From JBBUAX01 sp964409535 (GTDB taxonomy: Bacteria; Patescibacteriota; Minisyncoccia; UBA6257; 2-01-FULL-56-20), in assembly GCA_964409535.1 (NCBI GenBank), contig CAYPDQ010000019.1, positions 1 to 14,781 on the forward strand: a DNA stretch of 14,781 nt, in the 5' to 3' direction. How positions within the stretch are numbered: position 1 is the first letter of the stretch; each line of letters starts with the position of its first letter. The notes under the pieces are model-generated. The model was given only the letters and a program-made list of their open reading frames with translations, was not told the origin of the DNA and ran no database searches. Below, one piece after another: positions 5,761 through 11,566 of the stretch. The translations under genes were made by a program, and so were the position numbers.

Positions 5761-6352
5761 TGTTTTTCCTTAAAACGATTATATAAGAATCAGGCGCGCT
5801 CAAATCAATCTCTCCTTCATAAAGCCGCCTTTGGGCTTCAAATTCCTCTGGTCTCGCGTTTTTGTCCCATACCCTTTCCACCTTGAAATCCGTCTCTTGC
5901 AGCAACTGGTCCATCGTTTCGTAGTCCAAGGGCGTGTTCGTTTCCTTAATGACCAAGTGCCCGTCTTTCGCCAAGATCCGCCCGGCCTCGGAAAGGAATT
6001 TCTTCCTGTCCTCAAAACTGATATGCATCTCGTCCCCAAAAACATTCCCAATAAAAACCTCGTCCGCCGAAGCGTCGGCCAGGGGAATTTCTTTTGCATC
6101 GGCTTGGACAAAGTAATGACGGCCCTTGCCCAACTCTTGGGAATGTCTCTCAGCCAGCTCTTTTGCGGAAGCAATACTCTCGCCTTCCACGTCTATGCCG
6201 ACGTACGTTTCGTCCTCTCCTATTTTGCGCTCACCGTAAAAAGCCGTTGGCAGATTCCGGGTACCTATCTCCACAAAAACGCGGCGCGGCTTCTTTTCAC
6301 CGCCGCTCTCGATGCCGCTTTCACTCTCCGGCCTGGAAATTGTCTCGGGCAT
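5738..6352 (-). CDS. Class I SAM-dependent methyltransferase, substrate unknown
   Basis: The protein of about 204 residues has a Rossmann-like methyltransferase fold. Motif I is VFVEIGTRNLP near residue 26, with no classical GxGxG. The acidic end of strand 2 is in YVGIDVEGESI, then QADAKEIPLADASADEVFIGNV (motifs II-III) and GRILAKDGHLVIKETN (strand 5). The first ~24 residues are Glu/Ser-rich and probably disordered. The ATG at 6352 is preferred over the TTG at 6355. The 3' end overlaps pheS by 23 bp, suggesting coupled expression. The family includes small-molecule, RNA and protein methylases; the substrate cannot be told. Confidence 0.85.
   Translation of the reverse strand: MPETISRPESESGIESGGEKKPRRVFVEIGTRNLPTAFYGERKIGEDETYVGIDVEGESIASAKELAERHSQELGKGRHYFVQADAKEIPLADASADEVFIGNVFGDEMHISFEDRKKFLSEAGRILAKDGHLVIKETNTPLDYETMDQLLQETDFKVERVWDKNARPEEFEAQRRLYEGEIDLSAPDSYIIVLRKNNAEGNSN
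5767..5783 (-). promoter_or_regulatory. -10 box and Shine-Dalgarno before pheS
   Basis: On the minus strand TATAAT (5778-5783) lies 17 bp before the ATG at 5760, and AAGGA (5767-5771) sits six bases before it. No good -35 is visible, so the box may be chance. The Shine-Dalgarno supports the chosen start, which lies inside the preceding methyltransferase gene. Confidence 0.45.
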
Positions 6353-6370
6353 CAAAGAAGAATTTGAATC

Positions 6371-6389
6371 GTTCGACTCCCGCCCGCCA
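6371..6389 (+). repeat. Isolated T-arm-like fragment, inverted copy of the adjacent tRNA-like gene end
   Basis: GTTCGACTCCCGCCC (6371-6385) is an exact 15-bp inverted match to 6455-6469, which forms the T loop, T stem 3' side and acceptor of the minus-strand tRNA-like gene. On the plus strand it is followed by GCCA, as at a tRNA 3' end. The 5' half of a tRNA is missing. It lies in the methyltransferase leader and may be a relic of an integration or rearrangement at a tRNA. Confidence 0.5.
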
Positions 6390-6397
6390 TTGTAGCA
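6389..6397 (-). promoter_or_regulatory. Extended -10 element upstream of the methyltransferase
   Basis: TGCTACAAT on the minus strand fits an extended -10 and lies 36 bp upstream of the ATG at 6352. It resembles the cca element (TGATACAAT). The leader between it and the gene contains the T-arm-like fragment. Confidence 0.4.
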
Positions 6398-6448
6398 CGA
6401 CTTGGAGTTTATTCTAAAACCTAACTTCTAATAACTGACGCCTAATTT

Positions 6449-6523
6449 TTGCGGGGGCGGGAGTCGAACCCGCTTCCGGAGCTTATGGGGCTCCTCGGAA
6501 AACCGCTTCCCATCCCTCCCGCG
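6449..6523 (-). tRNA. Non-canonical tRNA-like gene, apparent anticodon CAT (possibly initiator-like)
   Basis: On the minus strand the 3' half is tRNA-like: anticodon arm GGAGC-CCCATAA-GCTCC (anticodon 6485-6487), T arm GCGGG-TTCGACT-CCCGC, then CCCCGCA and A73. The 5' strand CGCGGG pairs with CCCGC and leaves a C1 x A72 mismatch, the hallmark of bacterial initiator tRNA. Several features are wrong: U33 is C, U8 is missing at its expected place, position 7 mispairs with 66, and the D region (22 nt) has only a GGGAA/TTTCC-type stem with no normal D loop. CCA is not encoded. A consensus promoter precedes it, so it is probably transcribed. It could be a divergent initiator tRNA, a tRNA-derived RNA or a decaying gene. 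Confidence 0.55.
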
Positions 6524-6543
6524 CATTGCCTTACGGCTTCATT

Positions 6544-6571
6544 ATTATAGAGAGAAATTTGCGGTTGTCAA
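6544..6571 (-). promoter_or_regulatory. Consensus promoter of the minus-strand tRNA-like gene
   Basis: TTGACA (minus strand, 6566-6571) and TATAAT (6544-6549) are both perfect consensus boxes separated by 16 bp. The predicted start is near 6537, about 14 nt before the tRNA-like 5' end. The short leader can form a GCC-GTAA-GGC hairpin. Confidence 0.75.
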
Positions 6572-6593
6572 AAAATGCCGTTAATGTAAGAAT
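6565..6593 (+). promoter_or_regulatory. Promoter of tRNA-Met and murD
   Basis: TTGTCA (6565-6570) and TAAGAA or AAGAAT (6587-6593) are spaced 16-17 bp. The predicted start, about 6600, is just before the tRNA at 6605. The -35 overlaps the -35 of the divergent promoter almost completely. Confidence 0.6.
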
Positions 6594-6604
6594 GGTCGCG
6601 GATT

Positions 6605-6676
6605 GCCGGCGTAGCTCAGTGGTAGAGCACTTCCCTCATAAAGAAGATGTCGCAGGTTCGATCCCTGCCGCCGGCA
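6605..6676 (+). tRNA. tRNA-Met (anticodon CAT; Ile2 possible)
   Basis: The cloverleaf has acceptor GCCGGCG/CGCCGGC fully paired, D arm GCTC-AGTGGTA-GAGC, anticodon loop CTCATAA (anticodon 6637-6639), T arm GCAGG-TTCGATC-CCTGC and discriminator A. The base at 31 (C) mispairs with A39. The full 1:72 pair makes it an elongator. CAT could also be the lysidine-modified tRNA-Ile2, which sequence alone does not settle. CCA is not encoded, and murD starts four bases after the discriminator. Confidence 0.95.
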
Positions 6677-6680
6677 CAAC

Positions 6681-7988
6681 ATGACGAAAGTCGCCATACT
6701 TGGCTTCGGAGAAGAAGGAAAATCGGTTTTACGGTTCCTGAAAAAAGACCCGCGCTACAAGAACGCGAGTATCCGCGTCCTGGACAAAAAACTGGACAAA
6801 GGTTATCTGAAAAACCTTACAAGGTTTAACCTTATATTTCGCTCCCCCGGCGTGCCGTATAACCTGCCGGAGCTGAAACGCGCGAGAAAGAAAGGTGTCA
6901 GATTCTCCAGCGCAACCAAGCTTTTCTTTGAGGAGGCCGAAAAACGCGGAGTGAAAACCGTAGGCATTACCGGCAGCAAGGGCAAGACCACGACCGCCAC
7001 CCTGCTTTACAAAATGCTCAAAGCGGGCGGCCCGCCTGCGCGGGCAGGCAAGCGCGTTTTCCTTGCCGGGAACATCGGCAAGTCGCCGCTTGACCTCCTT
7101 CCTAAACTTAAAAAAAACGACTGGGTCGTTCTGGAACTCTCCAGCTTCCAGCTGCAAGACCTGGAAAGATCGCCGCAGATAGCGGTCCTCCTTGAACTTT
7201 TCCCGGAACATCTGGATATAAAAAGCGGCCACGGCGGGCACGCGAACCTAAAAGAATATTATTCCGCCAAAGCAAATCTCGTCCGTCACCAGAATAAAAA
7301 TGATGCGGTTTTTTATTTTGCCCATAATCCGATGACGGTCAAATTGGCTAAATTGAGCCCGGCCAAAAAAGTCGCCGTTTCCGAAAAAACTTTCCGTCCC
7401 TTCCGGCAAGAAGATTTGAAACTCAAGGGGCTTCATATGTTCCGGAATGCCCTTGCGGCGGCAGCAGTTGCGAAGCACCTCGGGGTTCCAGAGCGGACCA
7501 TTAGAAAGACTGCCACCGCTTTCCGCGGAGTTCCTCACCGGCTGGAACTCGTGCGCCGCATTGGGAAAATTGAGTTCTACAATGATTCCATCGCCACCAG
7601 CCCGGAGGCGGCGGCCGCAGCGATAAAATCGTTCCCAGGCCGCAACATAATTCTCCTTGCAGGGGGCTTTGACAAAAACCTGAACTATATCCCGCTCGCC
7701 AAGGCGCTCACCGGAAGCGGTGTCCGCCTCGTTATACTCTATGGCCAGAACAGAAAGAAAATCGCGCGAGCAATCAAGAGACAAGGGACAAGGGACAAGA
7801 GAAGGGTCATTTTGGTAAATAACCTCAAGCGGGCCGTGCAGCGCGCTTATAAATTCGTGTCTGCCCTTGTCGCTCGTCGCATGTCTCCTGTCGCTATTCT
7901 TCTTTCCCCCGGCGCCGCGAGCTTTGACCAATTTGCGAGCTACGCCGACCGCGGCAATAAGTTCAAAGCGTTGGTAAAAAATTTATGA
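6681..7988 (+). CDS. murD: UDP-N-acetylmuramoyl-L-alanine--D-glutamate ligase
   Basis: This 435-residue cytoplasmic Mur ligase adds D-glutamate to UDP-MurNAc-L-Ala in peptidoglycan synthesis. The N-terminal Rossmann domain begins KVAILGFGEEGKS. The ATP-binding loop is TGSKGKTTT (97-105), followed by LELSSFQL and FPEHLD. The C-terminal domain carries FYNDSIATSPEA, LLAGGFDKN and LSPGAASFDQFASYADRG, all characteristic of MurD. Two in-frame inserts are repeat-derived: GGPPARAG (palindrome at 7034-7049) and KRQGTRDKRR (GACAAGG repeats at 7780-7800). The start is only four bases past tRNA-Met, with no room for a Shine-Dalgarno sequence outside the tRNA, so both genes probably share one transcript. 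Confidence 0.96.
   Translation: MTKVAILGFGEEGKSVLRFLKKDPRYKNASIRVLDKKLDKGYLKNLTRFNLIFRSPGVPYNLPELKRARKKGVRFSSATKLFFEEAEKRGVKTVGITGSKGKTTTATLLYKMLKAGGPPARAGKRVFLAGNIGKSPLDLLPKLKKNDWVVLELSSFQLQDLERSPQIAVLLELFPEHLDIKSGHGGHANLKEYYSAKANLVRHQNKNDAVFYFAHNPMTVKLAKLSPAKKVAVSEKTFRPFRQEDLKLKGLHMFRNALAAAAVAKHLGVPERTIRKTATAFRGVPHRLELVRRIGKIEFYNDSIATSPEAAAAAIKSFPGRNIILLAGGFDKNLNYIPLAKALTGSGVRLVILYGQNRKKIARAIKRQGTRDKRRVILVNNLKRAVQRAYKFVSALVARRMSPVAILLSPGAASFDQFASYADRGNKFKALVKNL
7034..7049. repeat. Palindromic insert in murD
   Basis: GCCTG (7034-7038) pairs with CAGGC (7045-7049), and CCCGC (7031-7035) can alternatively pair with GCGGG. The insert encodes PPARAG just before VFLAGNIGKSP, a position where a short loop is expected. 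It resembles the palindrome at 10411-10430. Confidence 0.65.
7780..7800. repeat. 7-bp tandem repeat (GACAAGG x3) in murD
   Basis: GACAAGG, GACAAGG and GACAAGA follow directly. Three units make 21 bp, so the frame is kept, adding a basic loop (KRQGTRDKRR) in the C-terminal domain. A related 7-mer tract is found in ligA at 11793-11820. Confidence 0.8.
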
Positions 7989-8009
7989 GGCGACAAACCG
8001 CGAACAAAA

Positions 8010-8018
8010 TGATAGGAT
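8010..8018 (+). promoter_or_regulatory. Extended -10 element before gatC
   Basis: TGATAGGAT matches TGnTAnnnT and ends nine bases before the gatC ATG, the same geometry as at cca and the membrane protein at 10995. No strong Shine-Dalgarno sequence is present. Confidence 0.45.
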
Positions 8019-8027
8019 AGGTTTCAT

Positions 8028-8324
8028 ATGGCGGAGATTCTTTCCAAAAAATCCCTGGAGCACTTGGCTAAACTCGCCCGGATTGAGATCCATGCGCGGG
8101 AAGAGGAAAAACTCTTGAAAGACCTGCAGAGCATCCTAGATTATTTTGAGGAACTGAAAACCTTGGACACGAGCGCGGTCAAAGGCGCAAGCGGCGCGAG
8201 CCGCGAGAAGAACGTTTTCCGGGAAGACGGGTTAAGGGAAAACACCGACCAGGGCAAGGGCCGGGAAGCGTTTCCGCAGGTTCGCAAAAATTTCCTGCGC
8301 GTCCCGCCGGTGTTCGAAAAATAA
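8028..8324 (+). CDS. gatC: Asp-tRNA(Asn)/Glu-tRNA(Gln) amidotransferase subunit C
   Basis: This 98-residue subunit stabilises the GatCAB complex, which converts Glu-tRNA(Gln) and/or Asp-tRNA(Asn) to the amidated forms. The family pattern is visible: LEHLAKLARIEI, the LQSILDYFEELKTLDT helix, NVFREDG, and the C-terminal NFLRVPPVFEK. The length is normal. The stop overlaps the gatA start as TAATG, so the two are translationally coupled. Confidence 0.93.
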   Translation: MAEILSKKSLEHLAKLARIEIHAREEEKLLKDLQSILDYFEELKTLDTSAVKGASGASREKNVFREDGLRENTDQGKGREAFPQVRKNFLRVPPVFEK

Positions 8325-9781
8325 TGGACTTGGCCGCGCTTACAATCAAAGAGTTCCAGGAGGGTCTCCGGGAGAAAAAATTCAAAGCCGGGGAGGTGGT
8401 CTCGGACGTCTTCCGGCACATCAAATCCGAGGACGAGAAATTGGGCGCGTACCTTGCGCTCTACGAAGAAGACGCCTTTCGCCAAGCGGAGGAAGTGGAC
8501 CTAAAAGTTGCATCTGGCGAGACGCTCCCGCCACTGGCCGGGGTGCCGCTCGCGATAAAGGACAACATTCTGATAGAAGGCAAAGTTGCCACTGCCGGTT
8601 CAAAGATCCTGGAAAATTATGTTGCCGCCTACGATGCCGGGGTGATCAAAAAATTGAAGAAGCAGGGAGTGGTGTTCCTCGGCAAAACCAATCTGGACGA
8701 ATTCGCGATGGGCACCTCCACCGAGAACTCCGCTTTCAAAATCACCCGCAATCCGCACGACCCGGAGCGAGTGCCCGGCGGTACTTCCGGCGGCTCGGCG
8801 GTCGCGGTCGCGGCGAACATGGCTTTGGGCGCCCTGGGATCGGATACCGGCGGCTCCATCCGCCAACCCGCGTCCATGTGCGGAGTGGTGGGTTTGAAGC
8901 CCACCTATGGTGCAGTGTCCCGCTCGGGACTCATCGCTATGGCTTCCGGCTTCGACCAGATAGGTCCTCTCACAAAAACGGTGGAGGATGCCGCAGTCAT
9001 TTTCAATGCAATTTGCGGGAAGGACCCGATGGATGCGACGAGTGCTGCGGCGCCGGAGGGCGGAGAATATGAGAAGGAAATGCTCGCACCGGATTTCGAC
9101 CGGATAAAAAATCTGAGGATTGGCCTGCCGGAGGAGTTCTTCTCGCACAAAATGAGCCCGGATGCGGAATCCACGGTGAACCAAGTGGTGAAGCAGTTTG
9201 AGAACATGGGCTTCCGCCCCCGGAAAGTTCCTTTACCTCACACCAAATACGGCATTTCCGCTTACTACATAATCGTCCCGGCGGAGGTCTCCGCCAACTT
9301 GGCGCGCTTCGACGGCATCCGCTTCCGCGGCGTCTTCGAAAACGAATCCCTGCCCAAGAAACTTTCGGACATCTACCTCGAGACCCGCGGCCAAGGCCTT
9401 GGTCTGGAGCCCAAGCGGAGAATAATCCTCGGCACTTTCGTATTGTCCTCCGGCTACTATGACGCCTACTATGCCAAAGCCCAGGAGGTGCGCGCGCTTT
9501 TAAGGCAAGACTTTGATCGTGCGTTCGAAGAAGTTGACATCATGCTCGCGCCGGTTGTGCCGAATCCGGCCTTTAAGATCGGGGAAAAAGTGAATGATCC
9601 TCTCGCCCTTTACCTCGAAGATGTTTTCACCTTGCCGGTCAACTTGGCCGGCCTACCAGCGCTATCCCTCCCGGCCAAAGTTCAAAACGAACTCCCCATC
9701 GGCTTTCAACTGATAGGCAAACACTTCCGGGAAGCGGACATTCTCGGTCTGGGGCGATACTATCAGGCGCACGCCGGTTAA
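8324..9781 (+). CDS. gatA: Asp-tRNA(Asn)/Glu-tRNA(Gln) amidotransferase subunit A
   Basis: This 485-residue amidase-signature enzyme releases ammonia from glutamine for tRNA-bound Glu/Asp amidation. Catalytic Lys79 is in PLAIKDN, the nucleophile Ser178 in GSDTGGSIRQPA, and the cis-Ser position is Thr154 in PGGTSGGSA. Further family motifs are GVVGLKPTYG, GFDQIGP and NLAGLPALSLP. The length is typical. The start overlaps gatC. The TAA stop shares the palindromic TTAA with the stop of the convergent gene. No gatB follows, so the third subunit must be encoded elsewhere. Confidence 0.97.
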   Translation: MDLAALTIKEFQEGLREKKFKAGEVVSDVFRHIKSEDEKLGAYLALYEEDAFRQAEEVDLKVASGETLPPLAGVPLAIKDNILIEGKVATAGSKILENYVAAYDAGVIKKLKKQGVVFLGKTNLDEFAMGTSTENSAFKITRNPHDPERVPGGTSGGSAVAVAANMALGALGSDTGGSIRQPASMCGVVGLKPTYGAVSRSGLIAMASGFDQIGPLTKTVEDAAVIFNAICGKDPMDATSAAAPEGGEYEKEMLAPDFDRIKNLRIGLPEEFFSHKMSPDAESTVNQVVKQFENMGFRPRKVPLPHTKYGISAYYIIVPAEVSANLARFDGIRFRGVFENESLPKKLSDIYLETRGQGLGLEPKRRIILGTFVLSSGYYDAYYAKAQEVRALLRQDFDRAFEEVDIMLAPVVPNPAFKIGEKVNDPLALYLEDVFTLPVNLAGLPALSLPAKVQNELPIGFQLIGKHFREADILGLGRYYQAHAG

Positions 9782-10767
9782 GGCGCAGCCGGAGGAGTCG
9801 AGGTCGGCGTAGAAGTTGGAGCGGGCGATAGCGGGGGCGGTGCCTCCACCGGCACGCTGTTAACTGCGATGACGGTTATGTCTCTCGTGCCCGGAACATA
9901 GGTTCCGGCGATGTTAGCCACACTGCCCAATAGCGGCTGCAACGCTTTGGAAACGTCGCTCACCGAAGAGTTTTTCACGCTAAGCACTACCTGCCGGCCG
10001 GTGGTGAGAGTATATGGACTCTTGCCGCCGCCGCCAATGGTCCCGCTCACGGTCAGATTGGTGGTGGTTGCCCCGCCGAGAGGCGCTACGAAGAAAGAAA
10101 GGTGCAGGAGTAAATCCGCTCTTTCCAAATTCGCCGCGTCAATCTGGGAAGTGAGCGAATTTTTCTCGCCGGTCAAGGACGCGACCTGGGCACGGACTTC
10201 TTCCAAAGACGCGCTTATGCCCGGGCTCTGGGATGCCTGCTCTTTAAGCGTCCTATTCTGCCAGAAAAGATATGCGCTCCAGCCGGCGAGCCCCAAAATT
10301 ACAACGATCCAAACGGCGAGCAGAACATACTTTTTCACGGAAGAACCGCCGGCCTCACGCGCCGCGGCTTGCGCCGGCATCGCCTGGATCTTGGGTTGGA
10401 ATGTCGGCTCGCCTGCCTGCGCAGGCAGGCCCTTTGGTTGGAAAATGTCCTTGGTCACGAAAGGCGATGGTTGGGATGCAGGAGCGGCGGGCTTCTGCGC
10501 AAACTGTGATAGGGCGGAAGAGGCAGGACCGGAAGAGGGAGCGGCGGGCTTAGCCGAAACAGCTATTGCGGGCGTCGCCGGCGAAGATGGCTGGGCAGAG
10601 AAAACCGGCTGCGCCGGTGCGGCCCCTGCAGGGCTCGCGGCTGCGAGCGCGTCATTAACATCCGCCTCTGGCCAGCCGGCCTGGGCCAGAGTTCCCTTTA
10701 TCGCCTCTTTGCTCACACCCAACTGCAACTGCTGCTTTACGTAGTCAACGAGTTGTTGATTGGCCAT
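9778..10767 (-). CDS. UBA-like, Pro/Ala-rich, single-span membrane protein with coiled coil
   Basis: The 329-residue protein starts with a UBA-like three-helix segment (residues 5-42, VKQQLQLGVSKEAIKGTL...AGWPEADVNDAL). A long Pro/Ala/Ser linker follows, then one transmembrane helix at about 147-168 (YVLLAVWIVVILGLAG), a short coiled coil (SLEEVRAQVASLTGEKNSL), a small outer domain and a Pro/Thr tail. The topology should be N-in, C-out. Similar layouts are common in this bacterial group, but the function is unknown. GLPAQAG in the linker is encoded by a perfect 20-bp palindrome. The start codon lies inside the duplicated target of an inverted-repeat element, which separates the gene from a TATAAT promoter. 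No upstream in-frame start exists. Confidence 0.88.
   Translation of the reverse strand: MANQQLVDYVKQQLQLGVSKEAIKGTLAQAGWPEADVNDALAAASPAGAAPAQPVFSAQPSSPATPAIAVSAKPAAPSSGPASSALSQFAQKPAAPASQPSPFVTKDIFQPKGLPAQAGEPTFQPKIQAMPAQAAAREAGGSSVKKYVLLAVWIVVILGLAGWSAYLFWQNRTLKEQASQSPGISASLEEVRAQVASLTGEKNSLTSQIDAANLERADLLLHLSFFVAPLGGATTTNLTVSGTIGGGGKSPYTLTTGRQVVLSVKNSSVSDVSKALQPLLGSVANIAGTYVPGTRDITVIAVNSVPVEAPPPLSPAPTSTPTSTPPAAP
10411..10430. repeat. Perfect 20-bp palindrome
   Basis: GCCTGCCTGCGCAGGCAGGC reads the same on both strands. It lies in the linker of the UBA-like protein gene and encodes LPAQAG. Related but degenerate palindromes occur in murD (7034-7049), the structured element (near 4555-4575) and ligA (near 12345). 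Confidence 0.9.
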
Positions 10768-10856
10768 TGCCCGGTTGCTACAACTGCGATTTTCCCGTCG
10801 GCAGCGGGACTATTCCTGCCTTACCCTGCCCGTCGCAGTTGTAGCACCGGGCATTG
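10765..10856. mobile_element. MITE-like inverted-repeat element 1 (82 bp) with 5-bp direct repeat
   Basis: The left arm CCCGGTTGCTACAACTGCGA (10770-10789) and right arm TCGCAGTTGTAGCACCGGG (10833-10851) are inverted copies with one extra T in the left arm. CATTG flanks both ends (10765-10769 and 10852-10856), consistent with a target duplication. The duplicated bases contain the start codon of the UBA-like gene. No coding capacity is present. The same arms recur at 10904-10970 and 13991-14119. Confidence 0.78.
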
Positions 10857-10860
10857 CCTC

Positions 10861-10866
10861 CATTAT
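10861..10866 (-). promoter_or_regulatory. TATAAT box of the UBA-like gene, displaced by element 1
   Basis: On the minus strand TATAAT is followed by GGAGGCAATG, so before insertion the ATG stood seven bases after a perfect -10. The copy of that ATG left next to the promoter now opens only a 14-codon frame ending in TAG inside the element. The real start lies 88 bp further on, in a different frame. Confidence 0.55.
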
Positions 10867-10899
10867 ATCAAATCTGCGTTGCGGGCAAGCGGGTTTATC

Positions 10900-10974
10900 C
10901 ACACCCGGTGCCACAACCGCGATTTGACTTTCTCGGGCGCTTCGCGCCTCGTCGCGGTTGTGGCACCGGGCACA
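10900..10974. mobile_element. MITE-like inverted-repeat element 2 (67 bp) with 4-bp direct repeat
   Basis: The left arm CCCGGTGCCACAACCGCGA (10904-10922) and right arm TCGCGGTTGTGGCACCGGG (10952-10970) are perfect 19-bp inverted repeats. CACA flanks both sides (10900-10903, 10971-10974). Compared with elements 1 and 3, two positions differ and both arms changed together, keeping pairing. The interior adds a GGCGC-TTC-GCGCC hairpin. It lies just upstream of the plus-strand membrane protein gene, and its right arm overlaps where a -35 box would be. Confidence 0.8.
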
Positions 10975-10976
10975 CC

Positions 10977-10985
10977 TGCTAAAAT
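10977..10985 (+). promoter_or_regulatory. Extended -10 element of the membrane protein at 10995
   Basis: TGCTAAAAT fits TGnTAnnnT and ends nine bases before the ATG. TTGTGG in the right arm of element 2 (10958-10963) is 16 bp upstream and could serve as a weak -35. Confidence 0.5.
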
Positions 10986-10994
10986 GTAGCAACA

Positions 10995-11507
10995 ATGATT
11001 CTAACCACGCATGCTGTCGCCGGCGCGGCAGTAGCCGTAACCTTGAGGAGCAACCCCTGGCTAGGTCTCGCTCTTGCGGTCTTGAGCCACTTTGCCTTGG
11101 ATGCCATCCCCCACTGGCATTACCCCGTAAAACGCCTGAAGCGCAAACTTGCAAACGGGAACAGCCGGGTACCAAAGCTAAACAAAGGGGTGATTAAAGA
11201 CCTGCTTGCCATCCACGCGGACTTCGCCTTGGGAATTGGGATTTCTGCCTTGGCTGGTTTGCAATTCGCCCCGGGAGATCTCTTACTTGTCCTTGCTGGC
11301 GCAGTCCTGGGGACGATACCCGATTTTTTCCAACTCCTCTACTTTCTATTCCCCGTTTTTCCTTTTACACAAATCCAGAAGTTTCACCTGTGGATGCACT
11401 CAAAAACGCGGCTGGATGACCAGCCTCTTTGGGGCATAGCAAGCCAGCTTCTCGCAATCGTCGGCGGTGTTTTGATAATTTACCTTGGCGCCCGCGACGG
11501 GATTTAA
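10995..11507 (+). CDS. Polytopic membrane protein with His/Asp motif (metal-dependent-hydrolase-like)
   Basis: The 170-residue protein has several hydrophobic helices and a conserved-looking THAVAGA at residue 5, then SHFALDAIPHWH (about 31-42) near the end of helix 1-2. A charged cytoplasmic loop (VKRLKRKLANG) and further helices (GLQFAPGDLLLVLAGAVLG, LLAIVGGVLIIYLG) follow. The His...HxxxDxxPH pattern recalls small membrane hydrolases of the DUF457 type, but the assignment is tentative and activity is unproven. The last seven codons, including the stop, are antisense to the 3' end of tRNA-Asp. The start is supported by the -10 box nine bases upstream. Confidence 0.82.
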   Translation: MILTTHAVAGAAVAVTLRSNPWLGLALAVLSHFALDAIPHWHYPVKRLKRKLANGNSRVPKLNKGVIKDLLAIHADFALGIGISALAGLQFAPGDLLLVLAGAVLGTIPDFFQLLYFLFPVFPFTQIQKFHLWMHSKTRLDDQPLWGIASQLLAIVGGVLIIYLGARDGI

Positions 11508-11563
11508 ACCCGTGATTTCCTCCGTGACAGGGAGGCGTCTTAATCAGGCTAGACCACGCGGGC
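11486..11563 (-). tRNA. tRNA-Asp (anticodon GTC), CCA encoded
   Basis: The minus-strand cloverleaf has acceptor GCCCGCG/CGCGGGC, D arm GTCT/AGAC, anticodon stem CCTCC/GGAGG with loop CTGTCAC (anticodon 11526-11528), T arm ACGGG-TTTAAAT-CCCGT, discriminator G as expected for Asp, and an encoded CCA (11486-11488). It begins three bases after the ligA stop and is probably released from the ligA transcript. Confidence 0.96.
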
Positions 11564-11566
11564 AGC

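Noticed and set aside
9911..10744. 277-codon plus-strand frame opposite the UBA-like gene
   Set aside because: It is an antisense frame produced by the GC- and Ala-rich coding strand, with no start signal or family motif.
10765..10974. The inverted repeats as intrinsic terminators
   Set aside because: They lack a following T run and sit between a divergent gene pair, upstream of both genes rather than downstream.
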